A stretch of 64,000 nt of DNA, taken from an uncultured Phycisphaerales bacterium. Its GTDB lineage: Bacteria > Planctomycetota > Phycisphaerae > Phycisphaerales > SM1A02. The notes beneath the pieces are model-generated. The model was given only the letters and a program-made list of their open reading frames with translations. It did no database searches and was not told the origin of the DNA. Where the stretch lies: contig CASICI010000012.1 in the NCBI GenBank assembly GCA_949373145.1, positions 1 through 64,000 of the forward strand. Direction: 5' to 3'. The position numbers and the translations under genes are program-made. Positions 36,966 to 46,295 of the stretch are shown here, piece by piece. Within the stretch, counting starts at the first letter, position 1, and each line of letters opens with the position of its first letter.

Positions 36966-37691
36966 TCAGTCTGATCGGGCAAAGTGGATCATGAGGGCTG
37001 TCTCGTCATGTCTTGAGCGCCCGAAACCGGATTCGGATGCCATTTTTTCCAATTCGACGATGGTCCAGGCACGTAAAAGACGTTCTTCTGAGCCTGGAAA
37101 ACGCCGTTTTGAATCAACCTCGGAGCCTGTTCGGTAGGCGAATGACCGCCCACACGACGACCAGACGACTTGTTGGGTCCCATCAGGGCTGATACCCAGA
37201 GGCCACTCGGTTCTGATCATGTCGGGGCCCCAGACCGGAAAATCATCGATCAGAAACGAGCCACCCGCGGTCAACGCGTGAAATGCTCGTTGAAAGACCT
37301 CCAAAGCACGATCCGCATCATTGACCAGATTCAGCGTGTTGCCGAGGCAGACCACGCCATCGAAGGCGCCCTGATCGAACCATGTCGCATGGGGCGAGAG
37401 AAAATCCTCATGGAGACGCTCGAGGCGCCCATGGTCGGTCCAATCTGAATGAGCCAGTGCCTGCGCATCACGGTCGACGGCAAGAACCTCGACACCATGC
37501 CCGACCAATGGCAGTGCGATTCGCCCTCGTCCGGCACCTAGATCGATGACGCGTTGCGACGGCTTGAAGATGGTCAGCACGCCGGCGATCTGTGCTTTGG
37601 AATCCTCGGTGTCGTAGACCTCGAAATCGTCTTCAGGAAGCGCCACCGCGGTCACCTGCCGATCTGATTTGTCGGACAAGATCCATGGCAT
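36966..37691 (-). CDS. Class I SAM-dependent methyltransferase
   Basis: About 241 residues from ATG 37691; the frame is open to 37751, but that part overlaps the transglutaminase gene even more. GTG codons at 37655 and 37646 are alternatives. SAM-binding motif I is VIDLGAGRGRIALPL and the acidic end of strand 2 is VEVLAVDRDAQAL, followed by FDGVVCLGNTLNLVNDADRAL and GGSFLIDDF. The substrate is unknown. The 5' end overlaps the transglutaminase 3' end, so it is probably the last gene of that operon. Confidence 0.78.
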   Translation of the reverse strand: MPWILSDKSDRQVTAVALPEDDFEVYDTEDSKAQIAGVLTIFKPSQRVIDLGAGRGRIALPLVGHGVEVLAVDRDAQALAHSDWTDHGRLERLHEDFLSPHATWFDQGAFDGVVCLGNTLNLVNDADRALEVFQRAFHALTAGGSFLIDDFPVWGPDMIRTEWPLGISPDGTQQVVWSSCGRSFAYRTGSEVDSKRRFPGSEERLLRAWTIVELEKMASESGFGRSRHDETALMIHFARSD

Positions 37692-39369
37692 GGGCACGTT
37701 CCGACGAATTGGGGTGGTGTCCGCCGAATCGAATGTGGTAGAGCGCATCAACCAAACGATTCAGGGCGACCCCCGTGGAGGCGTCCCTCTGGCTGACTCG
37801 AGCGGCGAACCCTCGGGGTGTCTCCGAAGGGTTCTTTTCAAAACCCTTGTGGCGCAGAACCTTCAAGGCATCGGTCCAGAAAGCGAGATCACTCGAGAGG
37901 CGTCTTCGTTCGGAGGATGTCAGCGGACCGCAGCCGATTTGAGAAAGTATTCGACGTCGTTTTCTGTTTCGCAGGATGTAGGCGACGATGAAACACAGGG
38001 CGAGGAAGGAGATCGAAGCCATCCAGACGTACCCGGCCACACCGAGTTTGAAGAACCGGTTGATCGTGGCAAGACGCTCACCGACCTCGGCACGAAGATC
38101 GTCCACATTCTGCTGCCATCCACCGACGAATCGATTTCCGAGCGTCTGCTGGGATCGCTGGTCGTAGCCGATGATGTTCGAGTTCCAGAAGAAATCGAGA
38201 CTGTCGTAGACCCAGCGCCAACCGTCCGTCCAGGAGCTGTTGGATGCCTGCAACTCTTCAAGAACGGTGCGAGGAGATGGGTCCAGGGTCTCCCACTGAA
38301 ACGGCCCCGTTCGCACCTCGGTCCAGGCATGAGCATTCGATTCACGGACGACGTAGCTGGATGTGCCCTCGTCGTATTCCATCGCGACGAAACCGGTGAT
38401 GAGGCGGGATTGGATGCCGAGACTTCGACACATCGCCGTGAGTGCGGATGCGAAGTATTCACAATGTCCGAATCGATATCGGGTGAGAAAGCTGACGATC
38501 GGATCCTCACCGGGCATCTGGATGAAATCACGCAGATCGGTGGTGTACGCGCATTCGATCTCGAGCCACTCCGCGAGGGCTCGAGAGAGACGACGGTTGT
38601 AGCTCCAGTCGGTTTCGGCCTCCTGACGCTCGCTGGAGACATCCATCGATTGGAGTGCCTCGATCGCGATGTCACGAACGGATGCAATCGGGAAGCTGAC
38701 CTGACGAGACTGGCGCCCGGACTCACCCTGAAGACTGCGCAGCGTGTCGAACGGGGGAAAAGGCTGGACTCGAAGCGAATAGCTCGCGTAGTTTCCGATG
38801 TCTGAGGAACCAGCGTCGGCAAGCAGCAGGGTCGAACGATCGATCTCGACCAGACGCGGAGTCGCGGTCGCGATCGCCAGCGTCCCCCAGGGCGAGAAGA
38901 TCACATCACTCGCCAGGGATCGCATCTGCACTTCCACGGTGTGGGTCTGTCTCTGCTCGTCGATCGGAGTCGTCCCGAGCTGGGTGAATTCACTCGAGGT
39001 TTCCACCTTGGAGCTCCGACTCCATTTGGCATTCATCCAACGGCCCAGCGAAGCGTCGTAGCGTGACAGAACGGCACCCCGGAGCAGAATGGGCTTGGGC
39101 CACTGGGTCACGATTCCGCCGGGATCGACCCAACGCAACACGAAGACCTCACGCCGGGAACTCGAGATCCGCGTGCTTGAGACGAGGTCCACCGTTTCGT
39201 TGAAGCCGGAACGCCCCGAAATTCCGCCACCCGACAAGCCGGACCGGAAGAGGATCTGGCGGGGGAACAAGATGAAGACGACGACGCTGACCAGAATGAT
39301 TCCGGTGATCGAATGCCAGGGCCGTCCGACGAAGCTTCTCGGCATCGAGGGGGCCGAATCGTGAATCAA
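37633..39369 (-). CDS. Transglutaminase-like protease/peptidase domain of a TgpA-type membrane protein
   Basis: 578 codons from a TTG at 39369, an apparent start caused by a frameshift. A membrane helix (about 19-36) is followed by a periplasmic transglutaminase-like core with the catalytic triad Cys303 (RFGHCEYFASAL), His347 (SNAHAWTEV) and Asp363 (LDPSPR). A last membrane helix lies at about 455-475, then a soluble tail of the DUF4129 kind. Together with the 39366-39884 frame it forms one TgpA protein of about 780 residues. TgpA proteins are inner-membrane proteins typically encoded after a DUF58 gene, as here. Confidence 0.85.
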   Translation of the reverse strand: MIHDSAPSMPRSFVGRPWHSITGIILVSVVVFILFPRQILFRSGLSGGGISGRSGFNETVDLVSSTRISSSRREVFVLRWVDPGGIVTQWPKPILLRGAVLSRYDASLGRWMNAKWSRSSKVETSSEFTQLGTTPIDEQRQTHTVEVQMRSLASDVIFSPWGTLAIATATPRLVEIDRSTLLLADAGSSDIGNYASYSLRVQPFPPFDTLRSLQGESGRQSRQVSFPIASVRDIAIEALQSMDVSSERQEAETDWSYNRRLSRALAEWLEIECAYTTDLRDFIQMPGEDPIVSFLTRYRFGHCEYFASALTAMCRSLGIQSRLITGFVAMEYDEGTSSYVVRESNAHAWTEVRTGPFQWETLDPSPRTVLEELQASNSSWTDGWRWVYDSLDFFWNSNIIGYDQRSQQTLGNRFVGGWQQNVDDLRAEVGERLATINRFFKLGVAGYVWMASISFLALCFIVAYILRNRKRRRILSQIGCGPLTSSERRRLSSDLAFWTDALKVLRHKGFEKNPSETPRGFAARVSQRDASTGVALNRLVDALYHIRFGGHHPNSSERAHAMDLVRQIRSAGDRGGAS

Positions 39370-39884
39370 GAGGAACCGAGGAGGCGAGACCGGCTCGTCG
39401 GGCGGTCCTGGACTTCTCCACGCCCGCGAAGACCTGGTAGAGCATGATGACGTAGATCAAGCACGACGACCCAGGCCAGGAGCACGATACCGAAGAGGAA
39501 TCGATCACTCTGAATCATCGCGGAGATGACGAGAATCGAGGAGAGGATCAACTGCTGAGCGTCCTCTCGAAGCGTCCTCACCTGGAACTGCCTGAGGATC
39601 AGGATCACGAGCACGAAGATCCCCAGCAACTCCATCGCACGTCCGATGTCGGGGTTTGAAAACGCGCTGGAGATCACGAACGCAAGCGCCGAGAGCGCCC
39701 CGAGGTTCACCATCAACCTGGGAAGATGAAAACCACGGTGGCTTTCGGTGACGTACCAGCTGGCGACGAGCACGGGGCCGGCGAACATGAGGATCCAGAG
39801 CCGGATGGTGGCGATCGACACGGCCGCCACCGAAAGCACGATCAGCACCAGCAGCCAGAAACGAAACAGTCGACGAAGGGTCAT
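39366..39884 (-). pseudogene. N-terminal membrane domain (DUF3488/TgpA_N) of the same TgpA gene, separated by frameshifts
   Basis: 172 codons. The first 135 form four or five membrane helices (LLVLIVLSVAAVSIATIRLWILMFAGPVLVASW, LGALSALAFVISSAF, LLGIFVLVILILRQF, SDRFLFGIVLLAWVVV). At about 39455 the hydrophobic sequence continues in another frame (IYVIMLYQVFAGVEKSRTARRAG) and about 70 bp later in a third frame (RFLLIHDSAPSMPRSF), which leads into the transglutaminase part. Removing one base at each place restores a continuous protein. Start ATG 39884; the DUF58 stop is 4 bp upstream. Confidence 0.75.
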
Positions 39885-39888
39885 GCCA

Positions 39889-41099
39889 TCACCTCCGCCG
39901 GATCGCCGGCCGGTGATTCAGGTGATTCCGAGAGTGGACGTCGTCGATCGCATCGAGATCGAGAAACTCCTCGATTCTGGTGGCACTCCAATGCCAGGCG
40001 TGCGGGGGTCCGTGATCCGGATTGATCCGTGCGGGATGGACGACCACCACGGCACACCGTTCACTTGCGTTGCTCGATTGACGGTTGTCGGCGAACTCTC
40101 TCGAGTGAAAGATCCAGAACGGCAAGCCCGGCGAGAAGCCGCTGAAGATGCCAGTAGCCTCGCCTCAAAGGCAGAGGGCGGTCGTCGAAGCCGAGCACGG
40201 TCAGACCGAACTCGAGTCCCTGCTTGTCGGCGCAAGCGCAGAGCGAAGCCGCCATCGTGATCGCACGTTCTTCGAGCTGACGAGCATGAAAATCACGTGT
40301 GGCATCGAAGCGGAGTTTCGACGACTGCTCGGAAAGATCGAGAATGACTCTGATCCGGGGGGGTGTCGATTCCGAACGTTGAACGACGAGGAGGTCGTCG
40401 TTCGCCTGGGGGCGCTTCCAGAAGATCTGCCGGATGCTGTCACCGGGTTTGAATTCACGTATCGAGAAGAAATCCTCTCCCGGACCCGGACGAGCGGAGA
40501 CTCCGATTCCACCCAGTTCGCCCTGGGAGACGGAGTGGATCAGATCGCTCTTCAGAGGGTGGGTCGTGGGCTGGACGAGAATCTCCTGGTCCAGATCGAA
40601 ATCGATGCGCCGATCGATGAATCCAAAGGGAAATGCGGTGATGACTCGAACGCGTTCGAGGTGAAGGACCCCACGACGAAAGGCCGGAAGAACGGAATCA
40701 CAGACCTGGGATTCACCCGGACCGATGCGTGACAACCAGCCATAGGAACCATCCGGACTTCTTCGAATTCCGGGAGACGAACCGATCCTTGATCGAACGA
40801 GACGTGAGAACCTCTCCAAGACGAAGAGCGAAGACCGATCGCTTGCGGGACAGATTCTCGACGAGGTACTTCACCATGAGCGGCGAACCGCTGGAAGCAC
40901 TTCTGGTTTCAAGACGGGTCACACGGAGAGTGCGCACCATCTTCGCGCTCACCACTCCCGAGACGAGGATCATGGCGAGCAGAACACCGAAGCCCCAGAC
41001 GACCAGGTTGTTCGGCCTCTGAGCGGCGGCGAGACCGACCAGAAGCGTGAGAACCACGAAGAGGGTTCCTGAAAGATTGATGTGGTACCGCATCGTCAT
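39889..41099 (-). pseudogene. DUF58-domain protein, split by two frameshifts
   Basis: About 400 residues over three frames. The start (41099) gives two membrane helices (GTLFVVLTLLVGLAA, NLVVWGFGVLLAMILVSGVV) and LVENLSRKRSVFALRLGEV. At about 40760 the frame changes to VLPAFRRGVLHLERVRVITAFPFGFIDRR and the DUF58 core PGEDFFSIREFKPGDSIRQIFWKRPQANDDLLV. At about 40080 it changes again to ERCAVVVVHPARINPD and ends at 39889. DUF58 proteins accompany MoxR ATPases and TgpA proteins. No MoxR gene is next to this one. Sequence error is the likely cause of the shifts. Confidence 0.8.
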
Positions 41100-41120
41100 G
41101 ACATCAAGAGCATACGAGCC

Positions 41121-41627
41121 TCAACGGCCGTATCGTTCCAACTCTTCGCGCATTCTTTCACGTTCGGCATCCATGTCGGGGATTCCCGGCGATGAAGTCC
41201 CTGGTGTCATGTCGAATACGAGCAGGAAGTTGGAGAGATTCGAAGGCATCTTGCCAAAGAATTCGATGGTCTTGTTTCGTGGGTGGGAGCAACGAAAAAG
41301 CCATTCCTCGACCATCCAGCCGGCTCCGAATGCATCGACATCGAGCACGAAGGTCCCATCGGATCCACTCTGAGTTCGTGAGATCACGCGCCGATTCATG
41401 CTCTTCGGGTCACGAATCAACTCGATGGTGGCACCCGAAACCCGTCGCCCTGGAATCGAGAGAGGATCGTTGTCGGCGGTTTTCACGAGACGTCCACCGG
41501 GCGACTGGGCATTGACGACACGACCCGCCAGGCCCTGCCCACTCGAGCATCCGACGAGGAGTCCACAGAGCAGGAACATCAGAGATGCGACGCGAAGAGG
41601 AAATGACGAGAACATGTGATACTCCAT
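41121..41627 (-). CDS. Lipoprotein with carboxypeptidase-regulatory-like fold
   Basis: About 168 residues from Met at 41627 (or 164 from 41615). The signal ends in the lipobox LLVGC. The mature part contains GAGATIELIRDP-like and SDGTFVLDVDAFGAGW segments (read as VSGATIELIRDP and GSDGTFVLDV), the beta-sandwich pattern of carboxypeptidase D regulatory-like domains. It ends with a charged helix (DAERERMREELERYGR). No enzymatic motif. Lies 21 bp before the DUF58 gene, so probably in the same operon. Confidence 0.65.
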   Translation of the reverse strand: MEYHMFSSFPLRVASLMFLLCGLLVGCSSGQGLAGRVVNAQSPGGRLVKTADNDPLSIPGRRVSGATIELIRDPKSMNRRVISRTQSGSDGTFVLDVDAFGAGWMVEEWLFRCSHPRNKTIEFFGKMPSNLSNFLLVFDMTPGTSSPGIPDMDAERERMREELERYGR

Positions 41628-41637
41628 AACGAGATCA

Positions 41638-42054
41638 TTAGAAGCTGATGTAGACAATCCCAGCGGTGAACACGAGCAGAATCAGGAGACCGAGAATCAT
41701 TCCGGTCACCGCGATAAAACGAGCAAATCCATGAATGACCTCTCGTTGCTGAATGAGGTTCTCGACCTCCGGCGGCATCTCACCAAGATCGACTTCATCC
41801 CAGTCGATGGTCGCCGCATGAATCCGTGAGATCTCGAGCGCCTGCTTCGCCAGTTCGAGCTGGTCTTGTGGAACCCGAAGAGTCACGTCACTACCGGGCG
41901 CTATGGCGCAGGAAAGCACGGTGAAAGGTGAGGAATTCACGACGGCGTAGATTCCCGCCTCTTCGAGGATGGCGCTGAGAGACTGCGCTTCGAGTTCGTG
42001 CTGGCAGGAACAGAGCATGACGAGAGGATTGCTCTCTGATTCGTTGACGGTCAT
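41638..42054 (-). CDS. Small membrane protein with DUF2007-like domain
   Basis: 138 residues. The N-terminal part (LVMLCSCQHELEAQSLSAILEEAGIYAVVNSSPF then LRVPQDQLELAKQALE) matches the DUF2007 putative signal-transducing domain. It is followed by an acidic linker and one C-terminal membrane helix (IAVTGMILGLLILLVFTAGIVYI). Start overlaps the stop of the 42051 gene by 4 bp, so the two are likely translationally coupled. Precise role unknown. Confidence 0.7.
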   Translation of the reverse strand: MTVNESESNPLVMLCSCQHELEAQSLSAILEEAGIYAVVNSSPFTVLSCAIAPGSDVTLRVPQDQLELAKQALEISRIHAATIDWDEVDLGEMPPEVENLIQQREVIHGFARFIAVTGMILGLLILLVFTAGIVYISF

Positions 42055-43319
42055 GATCCACCTCCATCATTGTCGGAATGCTCGAAGGCCCAATCGATCA
42101 CCTTGCTCACGGAAGAGGTGACGACATCTCCCCGGCGCCCTTGATCGACGTCCTGAAGGAGCGTACCGGAGACTTCGGTCTCACTGGCAGACTCGACATG
42201 AACCCAGACATGAAGACGATCATCACCATCTTCTCCAAGAGCGAGGCAGGCGCTCATGGACTGCCCTTCGGAGAACGCTTCAAGCAGGCGAGGCCACATG
42301 CTTCGGGCCTGAAGAGAGCGTCCGGTCGACCACGCGGGCGTTCTTTCAAGAGCGCAGCGACCGGAAATGAGACGGTCGACGATGTCGGAGGGCCAGGTGT
42401 AGACCGCACCGAAACTGCCTCGAGGTTCATGACCGCACAAGACCGCTCGACCCTCGGTCAGATCACCCCCCATGGCCTGCGCCATCGAAGCTCGATGTTC
42501 GGTGTTTCCAATCGAATCGGCGGAGAGCGATGCTGCCTGATCCGCCCAGGGACGCAATCTGAGAGTCACACCCATTCCAGCTTCGAAGGCGACATCAGGA
42601 TCTGGGATGCCCTTCATGACGATGAGTCCGGCCACTGATTCGAGAAGTTCCGCGGCGACTGGAAGAACCTCTCCGGAAACCTCCAGCATCTCGAGTTCAG
42701 GACGACCACACCGATGCAGTCCCTGAGTGCGCAACCAGACCGATGACCCCTCTTCGGGGCGTTCATGAGTCGCCGCTGCATGAATTCTGAAGAGGACGCT
42801 TTCATCGAACGAACTCGAGTCCGCGGAGAAACGAAACCCCATCTCATCACGCGAGAACCACTGTTCCGTCTCTTCATCAAGCATCGCCACTGAATTCCGC
42901 CAGGTGGCATTCAAGAGCGAAGCCATGTCCGACCAGACCGCGAGTGGACGTTCAGGATCAAGAACGGTCTGGATGCCGATCATCCAACGGGCCCCGGCGG
43001 CGATCTCGGGAAGCCCCGCCGGGTTCTCGATCTTTTCACACCAGGCGATCAATGGAATCGGATGTTCGGACAGACCGATCGCCATCACCCAGAGCGCGAA
43101 AGGAGGTCCGTTCAGGGGAACGTCCAACTCGACGAACTTGGATTCTTCGGCGCCAACGACCGACAGTGCGGTACGAAGCAGGTCCTCGGCGGGCATCGTG
43201 TCACCGGAAAGCGCCAGAAGAATGGTGGAAGGAACGGGCTCGGGAAGACCCCAGACACTGCTTGAGGTCTCACCGAACACCGGCAGAGGAAAATCAGGAT
43301 TGAATGGTTCTGTACTCAT
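42051..43319 (-). CDS. Conserved hypothetical protein with DUF2314-like end
   Basis: About 422 residues from ATG 43319 (GGGAG about 10 nt upstream). The frame is open to 43361, but that would overlap leuS. No signal or membrane helices. The last 80 residues (MWPRLLEAFSEGQSMSACLALGEDGD, HVWVHVESASETEVSGTLLQDVDQGRRGDVVTSSVSKVIDWAF) resemble the DUF2314/DUF4026 pattern in which a HVWV strand is followed by a GD(x)V...DW segment. Function unknown. It sits between leuS and the DUF2007/DUF58 genes on the same strand. Confidence 0.6.
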   Translation of the reverse strand: MSTEPFNPDFPLPVFGETSSSVWGLPEPVPSTILLALSGDTMPAEDLLRTALSVVGAEESKFVELDVPLNGPPFALWVMAIGLSEHPIPLIAWCEKIENPAGLPEIAAGARWMIGIQTVLDPERPLAVWSDMASLLNATWRNSVAMLDEETEQWFSRDEMGFRFSADSSSFDESVLFRIHAAATHERPEEGSSVWLRTQGLHRCGRPELEMLEVSGEVLPVAAELLESVAGLIVMKGIPDPDVAFEAGMGVTLRLRPWADQAASLSADSIGNTEHRASMAQAMGGDLTEGRAVLCGHEPRGSFGAVYTWPSDIVDRLISGRCALERTPAWSTGRSLQARSMWPRLLEAFSEGQSMSACLALGEDGDDRLHVWVHVESASETEVSGTLLQDVDQGRRGDVVTSSVSKVIDWAFEHSDNDGGGS

Positions 43320-43347
43320 TGATCTGGAACTCCCAACCACCGGGACG

Positions 43348-46189
43348 TCAGTTGGCGACAATGTTCACCAGTCGGCCGGGGACGACCACCATCTTCCTGA
43401 CGGTGAGTCCTTCGAGCAATTCGCTGATTCGCTCATCAGCCAGTGCGGCCTCTTCCAATGCCTTCTGATCCGCATCGGACGCGACCAGGATACGACTCCT
43501 GACCTTGCCGAGGATCTGAACCGGTATCTCGACCTGGTCGTCGACCAACCGGTCGGGATCGAAGTCCGGCCATGATTCAAGTGCCACGGAAGAAGCGTGG
43601 CCGAGGCGGTGCCAGAACTCCTCGGCGACATGAGGAACGAACGGTGCCAGCAGAAGCGTGAACTTCTCGAACTGGGACCGGGACAGTCCGACTCCCGTGG
43701 CTTCATTCACGAATTCGATCATCGCCGCGATCGCGGTGTTGAAGGCCAGTCTCTGAATATCCTCACCGACCTTGTGAATCGTTCGATGGAGACTCCGCTC
43801 GACGGCGTCATCCCCCTCGTCGAGAAGATGAAGCGCGCCGGTCTCCTCTTCGATCACGAGTCGCCAGGCACGTTGCAGAAAACGATGCACCCCGACGATG
43901 TCACGCGTGTTCCAGGGAGCTGATGCCTCGAGTGGCCCCATGTACATCTCGTAGAGCCGCATCGTGTCGGCACCGTATTCGGCGACGACGTCATCCGGAT
44001 TGACGACGTTGCGGAGGGACTTCGACATCTTGGCCACGATTCGCTCGACGGGATCGCCGGTCTCGCGCTCGACATGTCCCCCGTCGAGTTCGTCGACTTC
44101 GTCGACCGCGACCAGCGAACCGTCGGAACGCTTGTAGGCGAAGGACGTGATCATGCCCTGGTGGAACAGCTTGTTCATGGGCTCGGGCGTGGAGACTTCC
44201 CCGAGATCAAAGAGGATCTTGTGCCAGAATCGAGCGTACAGGAGATGCAGAACGGCGTGTTCGGCACCACCGATGTAGAGATCGACGCCGCCGACTTGCA
44301 GATTGTTCGCGTCAAATGATTCCTCCCCGGGAGCCAGAGAGACTTCGGCTGGTTCCGAACGCTCGACCGAGCAGCCAGTACTTCTCGGCTCGGGAGTCGA
44401 TGAAGCGATCGTCGCAGGCCGGACTGCAGTAGCGAAGGAAGTACCAGCAGGAACCGGCCCAACCGGGCATGGTGTTGGTTTCGCGACGCACGGGAGTGTC
44501 GGGAGCGAGAAGAGCAGGATCGACCCCGGCCTCGCCCGCCGTGGTGTTCACCCAGTCAAGCGCCTTGCCAAGCGGTGGCGTGGGCTCGTCACTTTCAACG
44601 GGCTGGTAGTCCTCGAGCTCGGGAAGCACCACCGGCAGTGCTGGATCCGACACGGGGTAATGATGCCCTGCTTCGTCGTAGACGATCGGAAACGGCTCAC
44701 CCCAGTACCGCTGACGACTGAAGAGCCAGTCTCGGAGCTTGTAATTGACATGACGATGACCGAACGAGCCGGCCTCCAGCCAGTCGATGACGACGTCCTT
44801 CGCAGCTTCCGTATCGAGACCGTCGAGGGACATCTCGTCGTTCACGCTGTTGTGCGCATTTCCCGAACCGCACCATGCGGATTTCTGAACGTCCTCGCCA
44901 CCTTCGACGACGGAGCGGATCGGAAGATCGAATGCTGTCGCGAAATCATGGTCCCGTTGATCGTGCGCAGGCACGGCCATGATCGCCCCGGTTCCGTAGC
45001 CGGCAAGAACGTAGTCCGCAGTCCAGACGGGAATCGTTCTCCGGTCGCGGGATTGATCGCTTCGACACCGAGCGAGACACCGGTCTTCTCCTTGGAATCC
45101 GCCATGCGATCCACATCGGATCGATTTCGAGAAGCTGTGACGTACTCGACCAATGCCGGATCACTTCCAGACGCGATCACGGAATCGACGAGAGGATGCT
45201 CGGGAGCGACCACCATGTACGTGGCGCCGAAGATCGTGTCCGGCCTGGTGGTGAACACCTCGAGAGCCTCGTCACCGACCGGAGAAACGAATCGTGGCGC
45301 CCTCGGATCGGCCGATCCACTCACGCTGCATGGTTCGAGTGGATTCCGGCCAGTCGACCACATCGAGATCCTCGAGAAGCCGATCGGCGTATTCGGTGAT
45401 CCTGAACATCCACTGCCGAAGAGGCTTGCGCAGCACCGGAAATCCACCACGCTCGCTTCGCCCGTCGATCACTTCCTCGTTGGCGAGAACGGTACCGAGT
45501 CGGGGACACCAGTTCACCGTCTGCTCTCCGAGATAGGCGAGGCGTCGGGTGTCCAGATAGGAACGACGGTCGGAATCACTCATGGCGGACCATGTCATCG
45601 ATTCGCCGTCACCATCGACGGGTACGACTTCACCTGATTCAAGTCGGCTGACCAGCTCGCTGATCGAAGATGCTTTTCGCGTCGCGGGATCGAAGTAGGA
45701 CTCGTAGGCCTTCAGCCAGATCCACTGAGTCCAGCGGTAATAGTCCTCGTCGGTGGTGGAGAGTTCACGAGACCAGTCGTAACTGAACCCGAATCCCTTG
45801 AGCTGGCGACGAAACGTGTTGATGGCCTTGACGGTGGTCTCTCTCGGGTGAACCCCGGTCTGGACCGCGTACTGTTCCGCGGGAAGACCGAACGCATCGA
45901 ACCCCATCGGATGAAGCACATTGAAACCGCTCATCCGCTTGAAGCGGGAGATGATGTCGGAACCGATGTATCCCTCGGGATGTCCCACATGCAGACCGGC
46001 CCCCGATGGATAGGGAAACATGTCGAGACAGTAGAACTTGGGACGACTTTCATCGAAACCGGGATCACCGGGATTCCCGACGACATAGGTCTTCTGTTCA
46101 TCCCACCATGACTGCCAGCGGGACTCGAGAGCGTTGGCGACACCGGCGTCGTAGCGATGGGAGGGACGATCTGGGCTCTGATCGGTCAT
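43348..46189 (-). pseudogene. leuS: Leucyl-tRNA synthetase, split by three frameshifts (probably sequence errors)
   Basis: The pieces are collinear over about 947 codons, the normal size for LeuRS. Frame 1 (46189 to about 45290): [22 protein letters not shown] (HIGH-type motif), then [28 protein letters not shown]. Frame 2 to about 45035: [24 protein letters not shown] (editing domain). Frame 3 to about 44320: [28 protein letters not shown], then SCWYFLRYCSP. Frame 4 to 43348: VDLYIGGAEHAVLHLLYARFWHK, MSKSLRNVVNPDD (KMSKS). An essential enzyme with all catalytic motifs intact points to indels in the data; the shift near 45035 is cured by one A in an A run. Confidence 0.92.
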
Positions 46190-46295
46190 CTGGGTGCGAA
46201 TCCTGGTCGAGGGCGTGTGCGATGAACCGGGGCGCGTTCGCCCCGTGTTTCACGACTCTACCAATCGGCTCGCCGCTTGGCACCGCGGAGAGGAC

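Noticed and set aside
44303-45637. 444-codon ORF on the + strand
   Set aside because: Antisense to leuS, whose fragments carry all synthetase motifs.
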